NCBI GenBank assembly: GCA_026929865.2 | Contig: CM049397.1 | Location: 3,852,001 to 3,916,000 of the forward strand | Source: Hyperoplus lanceolatus | Taxonomy: Eukaryota > Chordata > Actinopteri > Uranoscopiformes > Ammodytidae | Reading direction: 5' to 3' | Length of the DNA: 64,000 nucleotides | Shown: positions 10,681 to 21,839 of the stretch, one piece after another | How positions within the stretch are numbered: the first letter of the stretch is position 1 | Layout of the letters: each line of letters starts with the position of its first letter | Notes under the pieces: generated by a model | What the model was told of the DNA's origin: nothing | What the model saw: the letters and a program-made list of their open reading frames with translations, nothing else | Databases searched by the model: none | Made by a program: the position numbers and the translations under genes

Positions 10681-10713
10681 TCATAGGCTCATACTTATCT
10701 TTAGACCATGTAC

Positions 10714-10910
10714 TAATAAAACTGAAGTTTTCTCATTTCAAAACGCCACCTCAAGCGTTTTATTAGCCCAACGGCTTTCAACGTCTTTCAGTTTTTTTTC
10801 GCGGGAGAAGGAGGGGTGGGCAGCCGTGGGCAGCTGAATAGAGTCGTAGTGAAACAAATGTTTCGGTTTTCTGCTCCGGCCTCCGAGAGGGCTCAGTGTT
10901 TCTTTATAGG
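10714..10910 (+). repeat. Dispersed repeat, copy 1 (TTTATAGGTCCATG family)
   Basis: The left part (CTAATA, GAAGTTTTCTC, then CGCCACC and GCGTTTAATAGCC-like blocks) matches 47744-47810, and the right end TTTCTTTATAGGTCCATG matches copies at 12725-12912 and 47744-48075. Family not recognised. Confidence 0.6.
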
Positions 10911-12724
10911 TCCATGACTCTTTCAGTGCGAGGCTCCATTAACTTCTCGTGTCTGCGGTTTTTCCTTTTACTTAACATGAAGGACGTTGATGATTTTTAG
11001 GCATGTGACTTTTTAACATTACAGTTGCCGAGGGATTTGTAGACTGGTTCAGCTGTTAGTCGCGTGAGCTCAACTCTCACGTTCCTCTGCTTGCGATCAT
11101 TGCGATTCACCATATATTAATCCATTTATTGAAAAGATCCATAGGCAAAGGATGGGTGCATTACGGGATCATGTACAAAAACTAGTTGCTCATCCAGCGG
11201 CAGCTTCACCATCACCTCCAGCTGTGCTGATGAGCTCTAATAATCTCTAATGGGTACTATGCCATTTGCGCTACCCATGGTGTGGAAAACACCAAAACAC
11301 ACATCATTGAAATGCCTGTAACAGGCACGGATGTATTGATTACTTGAATGATTATGGGAGACCTACGTAATTTTTATAATATTGTTAGTGTAATATAACC
11401 ATTTCAGTTACGTTGGTTTTTAATTTTGCAGTTGCTTGTTAAGTTATGTATGACAGTTAACAATGTTGGTGTATTATAATTAATTATGCTGTTATAGGCT
11501 ACTCCAACTTCGTTGCTGTTCAAAATGTTACCATTTATTTTTATATCATATCTGTCTGATTTATTGCACACACACGTTCAAAAGAATCAACAAACCAGTG
11601 GCTGCGTTTAACAACTCTAGTGGCTGCACTAACATTTTGCCACTTTTATTTTGGAACTGCTCATCCCAGAGTTTTAAATCACATTGAAGATTAACTAATT
11701 CTGCAATTGCTTTAATCCATGATTATTATTTTATAATCAGGTTATTTAATTTAAAACATGTTGCTTGCTGGTTTCCATGTCTTTTTATAGTTTTTATAGT
11801 TCCATGTGGGTCATTTCAGGCTCTTTCGCTTCTTAACAACTTGAATGAATCAGTGAGTTCCCTGAATGAAAATGTAAATAGCCTACAAGGTGTTTTTCTT
11901 TATCTGGTGTTATGGAAATATATTTATATATAATCTATATACATGTTAAGCCTATTGTGGACTTGCAAATGTTTGTGTTTCATGCAACAGGTACAGTTTA
12001 CTATATATTTTGGAAAAATTGCTGACATTCTTGATTCTTATTGATAATTGTGCCTTGACTCTTGCTTGAAAGCAATAAACATCTTAATTACTTAACTTGA
12101 ATGTTGTTTCAACTGGTATTTCGTTGCCAACTCTCATTTGAACCAGACAGCCTGATTTTCAGTTCCAGAACACTAGGTCAAAAAGGGACAAACTAATATT
12201 CTTTAAAAAAGGATTGTTTAACTGTAACTGTTTAACTTTACATTGAATTTTTAAGCTTGTGTAATTTGTAATATAACTGATACCCACAGCAGGAAAATAA
12301 AACTAATTCTAACCCATTCTGATTAGGCAATTGCTTTGACAACCACACATTCGGTCTTATAATTAAACTTTAAAAAGCTCACTTTGGCATTTGAACATTT
12401 GTTTGCTTTATTTCAATAGAGCACTAAGAACTTTGCTCACTACCTAACAGCACACGCTACGAAAACAGCGCTCACCCACTAGCTGGTTTAGCTTACATTA
12501 GCTAATAGTGCTGCCCTGATGGCAGGAGTAGTCTTCGTTTAGAACTTGTGAATCACTATATTACTTAACAACAACGGGGTGTCATTTTAAGATTACATAC
12601 AGAGAATCATCGGGGATATGTAATTTATACTTCCATGGTAGATAAACAATACAACTGTGCTCGTCTCCGCTTAGCTTCAGCTTAGTTTACGGCATGGACA
12701 TATTAGACTGTTACACTGTTTTCT
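10911..12724. other. No gene seen
   Basis: AT-rich sequence between two copies of the same dispersed repeat. No frame over 60 codons and no recognisable element end. Confidence 0.5.
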
Positions 12725-12912
12725 TCATCCAAGAACGTCAGTGAAACGTACACTGCGCGTCACGCTTAAGGGGCGTGTTGGCACCGTGTACGCGGAAGCG
12801 AATACTTCCTGTATGGTCGCCCCCCGCGCCAATGAGCAGCTTTCATAGGAATGAATGGCTTCAACGTTCCAACGGTTTTCAGTCCGCTGTCCATTTCTTT
12901 ATAGGTCCATGG
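12725..12912 (+). repeat. Dispersed repeat, copy 2 (TTTATAGGTCCATG family)
   Basis: It shares AACGTCAGTGAAACGT, ACTGCGCGTCA, GGGGCGTGTT, CAATGAGCAGCTTTCATAGG and TTTATAGGTCCATG with 47880-48075. It corresponds to the right two thirds of that copy. Confidence 0.7.
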
Positions 12913-14018
12913 TGCCTACCTGTCAACACAGCTGCTATATTGCTGAGGGAAAGCTGTGTCTAGTCTGATGCATGCATGTCCATAGAGGCAGGAGGTCTAT
13001 CTACAACTAAATTATAACATAAAATCTAATTATGCAGAGTAGTAATCTCATCGTATTGAAGTATTACTATTACATTCTACATTCTTTTTTAACTGCATGG
13101 AAAATTAAAGCTACAATTACATTGTGTGTGGAAATAAAGACTAGTAATGCCTGCCAGGAATGTAGTTCACATATGTGTTTCTTTTAAATTATTATCATAA
13201 AATATTCACATCTATTTCAATTATAAAATATATACAGTGTATCAGGGTTGCATGAAATAAGAGATTTTAAAAAATAGTCAATGTTGTATTGATGACTTAT
13301 ATAATAATTTTCAACATCTTGCAAATATAGTTGTATAAAAACAGTTACTAAACGTTACTAATAATAAAATGAGCCTAACAACTATGTATTAGAATTCTGT
13401 TATTTTCTATAATTTCGACAGGTCCTACTCCACATTTGCAAAAAAAAATAAAAAATCCTTACCCATTTTCAAAAGGTAAATCTGGCTTACTCAAAATATA
13501 TTTCCCACACCAATGATCCGATCCAACAGCAGGTAAGAGTAGAAAAAATTAACAAAAAAAAAACATTTTACATTGCCATTTAAGATGAACATTGCTCCAT
13601 GACGGACGCTAACGTGCATTCAAGAAGAACAGGCTAAAACCGGTTGAAACCAGAACGGCACTGCGCCATTGCCAATTTCAATATTAACTGCTCCGACAAA
13701 ATAAAACAAGGATGAAAGCTCAAGTCAACTTTATATCACTATATCATTTCCATATTGACCGTTTCAAAGGCGTTGCTATTTGCTAGAAAGCAGACATAAC
13801 CTTCCTTCCTTTTTATATTCACTAACTGACATCAGCCATTCAAGCTATTTAGCCTGCTAGGTATCATTTCCAATTCATTAATATAGAGGCTGGCACGTTA
13901 GCATTATGGCTTTCTGTCGGCCGAAAGTGGCTCGCCTGAGGTATGCTAGACAGCCGTGTTACTTAGTATGCCCGCTGAAAAATACCAACCGAAATACAAG
14001 TCTCCCGTTTGTCTAAAA
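12913..14018. other. No gene seen
   Basis: AT-rich, with only short frames. Nothing recognisable up to the hAT terminus at 14019. Confidence 0.5.
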
Positions 14019-15838
14019 CAGTGGTTCTCAACCTTTTTTGAGCAAACGCCCCCCTAACCTTACCGAGATACTCCCCCCCCCCCCAAAAAACAAACAAAAC
14101 ACAAACACAATTAAGAATATGTTTTGGCTACATCCTCTATCAACAATAAAACATATTTTCTGTGCTGTTTTGGTTTCTTATAAGAATTATTTAAAAAAAA
14201 ATCCCAATATGAGCCTGTTCTATGATATGCAGATTTAACCCACTGTCAGGTGGCTGGTTGCATAAAAAGAAAAAACACTATCAGCATTGGTTGTAATCTA
14301 TTTTTTCTTTTTAATCAATAGAAACATTGAACGTAGGTAACAACATGAGTCATTTTATAATGGAAAAAAACAGTTGGGGATGTAAAATGCAACGGTCATT
14401 TTGTGAAGACGCTCAGAGCAGCTGGATAATAAATTAGTGAGAGCCCTGCGGTTGGTGGCCCACTGCCAGCGCCTTGACGTTGGGACACTGAGACGTCAAT
14501 TTCAATCGAAGAGCACCAGAGCTGACCAGGTTGAGACGGTTGCGATATTTTGACTGCATGTGCAGTGCTTGGCTGAATCCCTGCTCAACGAGATAGGACG
14601 TGGGGAAAGCGAGGAGGAGAAGGTGGACTCTCTCCCACAACAGAGGGAAACGCTGTCCGTGTGCTATCCACAATGCTCTCCAACCAGAGGTGCGAAACGT
14701 GGCCATCGCCTCAGCGTCATTCTGGAGGTCAATGAGGCTCTCTTGGATGGCCTCCTCGCTGCTGGCTGCGTCGTGTTGGAGCGGCTCCATCACCCAATTG
14801 GGAACAGCCAACTGGTCCAGATCGCTGAAGCGGACCTCCATATCAGCCTTGACGGCCTTCAAGTGGTCCGCGTACACCACCAGATGGTCATCGGTCAGTT
14901 CATCCAACACCTGAATGTAAGTCATTACAGTAGGGCCTAAGTTATTTTATTGATGACAATGGCAGACTAATAATTAAGCAATATCACATGCTACAAGGCA
15001 GCGGGCCGAATGCCGAAAATAATCACAGCTGATATTCAGCACGACCTCCGGTGTTATAGGCTATTGCTTTTATACAACAGTAGGCCTACTACATTTATTT
15101 GTTAACAGTAGGCTCATCAGCGACAGCAAAAGATTATGATTTGTTTGTTTATGAAATTATTTTTTTGACCCTGCCAACAAAAATAGATCCAAGACTGGGA
15201 TTTAACTGTTGCTAAGCAACAAACACTGTGGCAGTAATAAGGAACACCTGTAGAGCGGAGTGACACATGTAGGCTAGTTAAACGTTTCGGCCAATCAGAT
15301 TGTATAAATAATTATTAGCCTACCTTAGCCAACAGTGGGAAGTTGTTGAACTGACGCCTGCTCAAATTGTGTCCATACAGCTCCAGCTTCGCGAGGAGAG
15401 TGCGTATGGCGGCCTTTGAATGGATTAGCGTCACACCATTTCCCTGGAGCTTCAGCGACACTTCGTTCGTCTTCCCAAAGAAGTCGGAAAGATAGAAGAC
15501 GTCGTGGCGGCAGCCCCATAGCTGGACTTTCAAAGTGTCGTCGGTCTTCTCCAGGAATTGGAGGACAGTGGGGAACAGCTCACACAGCCTGGCCAAACAG
15601 TTCCCCTTGGAGAGCCAGCACACCTCTGTGTGGAATAGGAGGCGCTGAAAAGACTCGTCGTTCTCTCCACAAAGTTGCCTGAAGAGCCGGTCATTAAGTG
15701 CATGGGATTTTATTTTGTTAATCGCTTTGACCGCTACATTAAGGGACTGATGGAGCGAGTCGGATATGTGCTTTGCCACCAAGTTGTGACGGTGCAGTAC
15801 ACAGTGCACGGTAAGCCTTACCCCTAGCCGTACCCCTG
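14019..15838 (-). mobile_element. hAT element with ZBED5-like transposase, 5' part lost
   Basis: The 3' terminus is at 14019, where CAGTGGTTCTCAACC is the TIR of the Charlie-type hAT group. The minus-strand interior encodes the C-terminal two exons of a ZBED5-like transposase. The other end is missing: at about 15838 the sequence passes directly into L1 sequence. Confidence 0.75.
14434..15838 (-). pseudogene. ZBED5/SCAND3-like hAT transposase, 5'-truncated
   Basis: Two exons are readable. The first (15838-15324) contains HCVLHRHNLVAKHISDSLH, then FHTEVCWLSKGNCLARL, then DDTLKVQLWG, all typical of the central hAT region of ZBED5/SCAND3-like proteins, and ends at a GTAGGC donor. The second (14910-14434) starts after TACATTCAG and encodes VLDELTDDHLVVYADHLKAVK through the hAT dimerisation region (FPTSYLVEQGFSQALHMQSKYRNRL) to the usual family end near HQPQGSH. 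Intron phase appears compatible. The BED finger and first catalytic part are absent because the sequence joins L1 at about 15838. The two retained exons contain no internal stop. Confidence 0.75.
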
Positions 15839-16029
15839 AAATTAGAATGAAAAAATTGTCCACTCCAGCATTTACTTAATTGCCCATGGTCAGAGTCATG
15901 TAAGTGGGTTTCTTGAAGGAAAACTATTCCAGCCCTGAGCCGTTTTAGGTGGGTTAAGACCTTACCCCTTTTCACTTGGTGATTTAGCCCCTTGACATTC
16001 CAACTAATTACATTAAGATTGCCCTTCAT
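15839..16029 (-). pseudogene. L1 ORF2 start (endonuclease), truncated
   Basis: The frame starts MKGNLNVISWNVKGLN and includes IVFLQETHL, the beginning of the APE-type endonuclease of L1 ORF2. After about 64 codons the frame runs into hAT sequence, producing a 96-codon chimeric frame down to 15739. Reverse transcriptase is missing. Confidence 0.8.
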
Positions 16030-16735
16030 CTAGCTCAGTTATAGTGAGAATAAAAAGAGTTGCTCCGATAAGAAAAAGAGTAGCAAAATACAGAGGAAAA
16101 GAAAAACACACAAAAAAGGAAAACACAGCAGGTGATAACTTATCAGCTAAACCCCCAGTTAACACCACCCCATCCCACCCAGAACCCACCCCATATATTG
16201 CTCTAAACAGCAAACCCCGAAAGACCCTTACTAGTCTCACAACAAACATTCCAAGCCTTAACTTTCTGACCTGTGCTAGCTTCCCACATAAGTATTGTAC
16301 AATTCACCCCATAACAGCTATGAACAATCCAGCAAACTGTCAAAATGACAACACACTGAACAAACATACTGTGCTCACCCAACAAATTCGAAATACAAAA
16401 AAAAAGAACAAGGCGTGAGTTAGACAATCTGTCCAAATCGCAAATAAAAAATAAAGAACAGACACGCTTATCTAGCCGTTTTAAAATAGAGATACAAATA
16501 AAAAAAGCGAGTGAGCTAGACAATACGTCAAAATGACAAGCAACATAAATGTCACGTTCACCCAGCTAATTTACTCATTTTAAAAAAGGGAGAAAAAATG
16601 CGTGTAGAACCATCAGTCTGAGAGTTTGGCTGGGGATATGAAAAGAGCATTTGTCCACATTGTATACTCACAGCAGGCAATCGTATTTACTACGGACTCA
16701 CACCCAATGTAGATATGTAGTTAGATGCTTCAGAG

Positions 16736-17540
16736 ACAGACCGCAACCACTTTCTCGCCGCTCTGGAGAGTAATCCGAAGCCTCGCAGGATGAAGAAGAG
16801 AGGGACGGAGACCGCGCTGATAAAGCTCAGCCAAGACCCCCCTATATTCAGCCCGCTGCTTCACGACCTCCGCGCTGTAGTCCTCGTAGAACCGGAGCTT
16901 GTGGCCGTGGTATTCCAGCTCGCCCTATTTACGTGCCTCCCTCATGATCAGGTCTTTAGTCTGGTATCGGTGCAAGCGGATGACGGCGGGTCGCGGCCTC
17001 TCATGCGGGCCCGGTTTGGGTGCCAGAGTGCGGTGAGCTCTGTCCAGCTCCGGGGGAGAAGGGAGAACTTGATCACCAAAAAACCTTGACGAGGAGCTCG
17101 GAGAAAAAGGCGGTGGGGCGTGCACCCACAAGTGACTCTGGTAAGCCCACAATACGAACGTTCTTTCTCCTGCGTCTCCCTTCCAAATCCGATAGTTTAG
17201 CTTTCAACAGCTTGTTATCTTCCTGCAGTGAGGAGGACGTAGCCTCAAGTTGCTCCAGGCGTCCGCAAACAGTTTCTGCATTCTCCTCGAGATCGGTTAT
17301 ACGTTTCCCCTGGCCTGAGACCACGGCCTGGATGTTGTCCTGCTTAGTGTCCATGCTGGCGAACGATGATTTAAACTCAGCGGCTATGGATTTAAACTCA
17401 GCGGTGGCTGCTCTATGCTGCTCAAGCAGATCCGAAATGGAAGCCATTGAGCTAGCCCCAACGTCCATGCTAACCACGCTGTCCGAGGACATATCTGACT
17501 CTGCCGAATCTCTTTTTGCGTTTTTCTTGCTTCTAGGCAT
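16736..17540 (-). pseudogene. L1 ORF1 protein, frameshifted
   Basis: The start is at 17540 (MPRSKKNAKRD). A helical, coiled-coil-like stretch (residues ~30-115, with EENAETVCGRLEQLE and LQEDNKLLKAKL) is followed by the RRM start RRKNVRIVGLPE. A shift near 17090 moves to the frame FFGDQVLPSPPELDRAHR, and a TAG near 16925 interrupts MREARK before the usual end region HPARLRIT. The product would be a nucleic-acid-binding protein of the L1 particle; this copy is dead. Confidence 0.8.
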
Positions 17541-17700
17541 TTCTCCAAAACAGTATCAGTGTTACCGGCAACACAAGCACAAAAAAAAAAATGGATGAGA
17601 ATAGGGTTTAATCAGTTAGGTCTGAAATAGTTAGTGGGAGCTGTAGAGCGATCGCACCTACCCCATGCTCTGTAACCCGGAAGTCGACATACCTTCTTTT

Positions 17701-18099
17701 TAATCGAAAATAAAAAGAACATATCTTAGTAAGTATATAAACTGCGTACAATGGCTAGTTTTCGCTTCAACATTTTCGGGGGACAATTTAATTTCCTGCA
17801 TTCTGGTGGATTTTTATCCACCGAACTGCCTTTTCGGCATCAATTTATGGTGGAAATGTCTTAATTTTCTTAAGGAAAAGACAACATTCAGGTTCCTGGT
17901 GAAACAGTTATAAAGGACTATAATGCAGTAAGGATCTGAGGCATTCTGGATTGAGCCACAATATTTTTTCTCCTGGATTTTTCAAAACTTTCTGCACATT
18001 CAAAACATATCATATGTTTTCTTTTTTTTTAGGAATCATGACGCAGCACCAGTGTTAGCTATTTATGACACTTTACATTGGAAATTAAATGCCAAGCCA
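17701..18099. other. No gene seen; part of a dispersed repeat
   Basis: TTTCCTGCATTCTGGTG at 17792 is shared with 29472, so at least part of this is repetitive. No coding sequence recognised. Confidence 0.35.
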
Positions 18100-18204
18100 C
18101 CATTGGGAACGAAAGGGGAGGGCTATCAGCAGCTAGCTAACGTTAGCTAGTTGGCTATATTGTAACTTAAAGCAAAAGTTAGAAACCAGATAATTTTGGC
18201 ATTA

Positions 18205-18517
18205 ATCCTTAGACACTTGACACAATCAATCATCAATATTAGCATGCTATTTAGCCGCATAGATTGGCCTATTTACTGCCCTCAGAAAACTGACAGCTCT
18301 TCTTAGATGCAAGTTCATCAATTCATGGCTTAAAATCCTGAGCTGTGGAACTTTCGGCAGACATTCCTAGCTGTAAGCCAGGTAAGTTTCCTAACAGTTG
18401 GGAGCGTATGCAACGTGCAGATATGGCACAGGCTCCATGATTTTTTTTTTTTTTTTTTTCAGAATTGATTCAAATCGGCCGAATTGATTCGTGGGCCAGA
18501 TGAGTTTGACACATGTG
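18205..18517 (-). mobile_element. hAT MITE (CACATGTGTCAAAC family), minus orientation
   Basis: Reverse complement of the family seen at 37093-37432 and 62701-63574. The right terminus GAGTTTGACACATGTG ends at 18517, directly inside coding sequence of the transposase-like gene. The left limit is uncertain; homology with the 37-kb copy ends near 18205. Confidence 0.7.
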
Positions 18518-19485
18518 CCTTAGTGGCAAAGGGGATGGACATACATAATGGGGCCATGTTGTTTGAGGAGCTGTCAAAGGTCAAGTCCGCTGTGAAACTC
18601 TTCAGTGTCACAGATGAGGAGATATCAGAGGTTGAGAGATCCCTGATCGATGATCTGCAGACAGTTAAAGGCACCAGGTATGTGATAATGCTGCACCATT
18701 AAATTTCATGAATATTTTAAAGGGGACATAACATGCTCATATTCAGGTTAGTACTTGTTTTTACTAGAACATGTTAACCCCCCCCCCCCAAAAAAAAAGA
18801 AAAGCCCAGTCTGGGTAAGTTACAGTGCACCTACTTGTCAAGCAGTAGGTGGAGATACTCAGATGGGGCAGCATATATTCTAATGAGCCTGCATGTGACA
18901 TAGGAATAAATATTTAGGATTCGATAGATGAATCTGAACAAATACTTTCGGTAGATGTTAGAGCTATTGGCTCTGCCCATTCTATTCTGTCCTGTGGCTA
19001 AGATGTTTGAGAATTGTTCAGAATGTTCTATTAAGTTGCCAACATAAACTACAATATATATATTTTTTCAGATCCAAACATCAGTCTATGAACAAATCAT
19101 GTGGAGAGTTTTGAGCTGCTTCTGCAGAAACCCAGATCCATGCACCTGCTTCAGCCCACAGTGCGTCACCTTCGCTACTGTATCAGAGCCTTCCATGGGA
19201 GCCCTCCATCAGCATCCTCCTACATTCCAGGAAAGTAAGGCAATACAACTAATTTCTGATGTCAATGAGGAGCTTATCGGGAAATGGTGTGTCGTTCTGT
19301 ACGACAATGACCCTTATCCATGCATCATTCAAGAAGTCGATACTGAGAGTTGTGCCTTGGTCAAAACAATGCATAGCGTTGGGGCCAATAGGTTCTATTG
19401 GCCAATGAAGCATGATGTCATCTGGTACACACAAGAGAGTGTGGTTGGACTTGTGCCAGAACCCAAACCACAGCAAGGCACATGA
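18518..19485 (+). pseudogene. C-terminal exons of a transposase-like gene, broken
   Basis: Exon one (18518-18677) encodes LVAKGMDIHNGAMLFEELSK and then SVTDEEISEVERSLIDDL and ends CACCAG at GTATGT. Exon two begins after the acceptor TTTTTTCAG (ending 19071) and, after a frame shift before 19120, encodes a Cys-rich patch (SCFCRNPDPCTCF) and a small conserved end domain, GKWCVVLYDNDPYP...NRFYWP...DVIWYT, ending at 19485. This end domain is common in uncharacterised transposon-derived teleost proteins that also contain the segment found at 3890-4510; the family name is not known to me. A hAT MITE has inserted at its 5' edge, and the shift and missing catalytic part make it non-functional. Confidence 0.6.
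18720..19050. repeat. Possible interspersed repeat within the intron
   Basis: AGGGGACATAACATGCTCAT, a GTACTTGTTTTTACTAGAAC segment and GGTGGAGATACTCAGATG resemble a common fish repeat, but no second copy occurs in this window to prove it. Confidence 0.3.
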
Positions 19486-19808
19486 AGCTTATCGACTCGG
19501 TTTGGAAGGAACTCTGCTCTCGTTTTAATTAGTACTTGGTACACAATTGGCCACTTTGGCTGGGGAAAGATTTGTGCTCTGCCGGTTTTTCTAGCAATAT
19601 TATCTCATGTCACCACCGGTAAAGCCAGAGACACGGCTTTCTACATTAAAAAACACTATCTATAGATCAGCATGCACCAGTTAAGTTGCTTTTAAAACAA
19701 ACAGAGCATTAAGGCTGCGGCTTCACATTAAAAGCATTTCATTCGACCAACATGAATTGACTTTTATTTTGAAGTAGGCTAACATGAAGTCAGCCATTGA
19801 CACAGCCC
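19486..19808. other. No gene seen
   Basis: Nothing recognisable between the broken gene and the first Harbinger end. Confidence 0.4.
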
Positions 19809-20741
19809 TTAAGGTGCGAACACACCAAATGCGTTGGGTGCGGTGGCCAAAGCGCCCAACGCACCTGGGGCCTCATTTATAAACGTTGCGTACGCCCAGA
19901 AGAGGGCGCACGCCAATTTCTAAGCAAATATTGGGATTTATAAAAACCAAACTTGACGGGAGATGTGCGGTCCTCCACGCAAACTCTGACCCATGCGTAC
20001 GCACAGAAAGTGGAGAAAGGAGAAACGGCGACTCCGTCGGCACATGTATGAAGTGCGAGAACGAATGTGTTTGTGTAAAATGAATCCAGATAGGCCTATT
20101 ATAAGCCATGTAGGTCTATCATATATTGGGAGTTCCTTTGCAAAACGGATGAAGCCATTCTTACAACTAATGAACAAATGCCTCCACGAATTATTCCATG
20201 GAGTGATACCAACAAAAACAAAACGAATTAGGATCTTACATAGCCTACAAACGGAGATAGGCTATATGAGTGCAAATAAAAAAAAATAGCGTTCGAATAA
20301 GCTCTGCAGTTAGAATAACCTATCTGCATGTTGTGGAATTAATTCTGATAATATTGAGGTGGAATACAGCCTATTACTTTTACACTGACGCTGTTCTCGA
20401 TGCCTCAGTCAGGCAGACAGGAGTGCGCCTTTTCATACACTAATGATAAGCCTACTGTACATCACATAGGCTACTGTGATCTTTTTCACGACTTTTAGTC
20501 CGTTTTATCTATGTTTTTCTTTTAGTTTAAGCACGTCGCAATTATGTTTTGAAAGGGACTGAAGTTTATTATTAACCCTCCGCCGCCCGCCACTGCCCCG
20601 GGATGAATTCTCCGAATCTGTGGCCGTTTCTCAATTCGCGTTCTTTTCTGTACTTGTGTACTTGCGTTCTCGTAAAACGTCATCAACCGTAGCCCAAGTA
20701 CTGTTCCAATTCAAAGTTCGCATCAAGTCAAGTACCCGGAA

Positions 20742-20905
20742 GTGTTCCTGATGTGTTCTTCAACTGGCCATTCTATCGAGGATGCATCGGTGGTGACTTG
20801 TGCGGACTTGGGGCCGTTAGATATCCCAGAATGCATTTCGCAGCGTAGTAGCAGAGCAAGGAGGCAGTCGGCAGAGGCGGACAAGGCGGAGAAACCCACA
20901 ACTGT
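20742..20905 (+). other. Possible first exon inside Harbinger C
   Basis: An open frame starting MFLMCSSTGHSIEDAS ends CACAACT at GTAAGC, a plausible donor. Harbinger elements usually carry a second gene for a Myb/SANT-like protein; no such domain is visible here, so this is speculative. Confidence 0.2.
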
Positions 20906-21839
20906 AAGCATAATTATTACAATTTTATAAATACTATTTTTGTTTCAGAATACCGGTATGTTGTTTTGAAGTTTTTATTAGATGATAATTTAATTCTCCA
21001 ACCTGTCAAATCCTACATAGCTCCGTAAACGTCCGACTGCTAGCTTGCCCAGCTGTCCCACGGGATTTCTAGCTTCCCCGCGGGACAGCTAGCTTGCCCC
21101 GGGGGATTTCTAGCTTGCCCCGCGGGACTTTTAGCTTCCCCCTGGGACAGGGACAGCTAGTCCCGTTTGGGGGTGCAAAGTTGTGGTTCATAACCGTATG
21201 GTGAATTGCCCTAATGTGGGACACTGCTTAACCTGGGATACCTAAGGTCCATCGCATTTATCTCCTATTTCTGACACATGTTAATAGATAATATTGTTGT
21301 CAAATCCAAGCAGGGGTTCCCTGTGATTGAAATCACATGAATTCACAAATCAATGCTAAGGCTCTACATTTGAATGGTATCATGTATTGGTCAAATGTAT
21401 TGGCTTGATATGTTAATATATTTGTAATTGCAAATACTGTCCTCACCCTATGTTTTTTATGTTTACTTTATTATACTAGCTATGTTTTTTGAGCAAATTG
21501 TTTTGATAGCAACAGTGTTTTTTATATTTTACATTCACATGTATAGTGGCAAATTCAGTTACAAATGGACTTCAGGAGGCAAGAGTTTCAAGAAGAAAAT
21601 CGCTACTTTATTTAGCATAAAAACAGAAGATGTCTGCTGAAAGTTGACTCATTCAGCATCAAGTCTTTTATAGACTTCAAACATGGTTAAACTCAACATG
21701 CCAAGCAAGTTAAAATCAGCTAATTTAAATATTAAAAACTGTACACAGAGGAGAATAAAACATGTCATTACAAATATGTACATTTATGTACATTTATTTA
21801 CAAAGCTAGGAATATTTACAAACCATGTTCTTATTATTA

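Larger units (their letters stand above)
4508..10700 (-). mobile_element. Two-gene TNP2-like (CMC/EnSpm-type) DNA transposon
   Basis: This block has a likely left end at 4508 (CACTAGTACACTC), a subterminal zone of repeated TGTGTTAA/TTAACACA motifs, then on the minus strand an intact 830-codon transposase and upstream of it a spliced SAMD3-like gene. The CACT start, short dispersed subterminal repeats and TNP2-like protein fit the CMC (CACTA/EnSpm) superfamily; that assignment is an inference from motifs. The right end was not found. A weak ACTAGTG match at 10540-10546 lacks the subterminal repeats, so 10700 is only a working limit. The transposase frame carries no stops or shifts, unlike every other transposase in the window, which suggests recent insertion. 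Confidence 0.6.
15839..17700 (-). mobile_element. L1-type LINE, 5' part only
   Basis: On the minus strand this holds a 5' region, ORF1 and the first 64 codons of ORF2, then stops where the ZBED5-like hAT begins. LINE copies normally lose their 5' end, so keeping the 5' end and losing the 3' end needs a later deletion, rearrangement or insertion. The 5' limit near 17700 is approximate. Confidence 0.75.
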
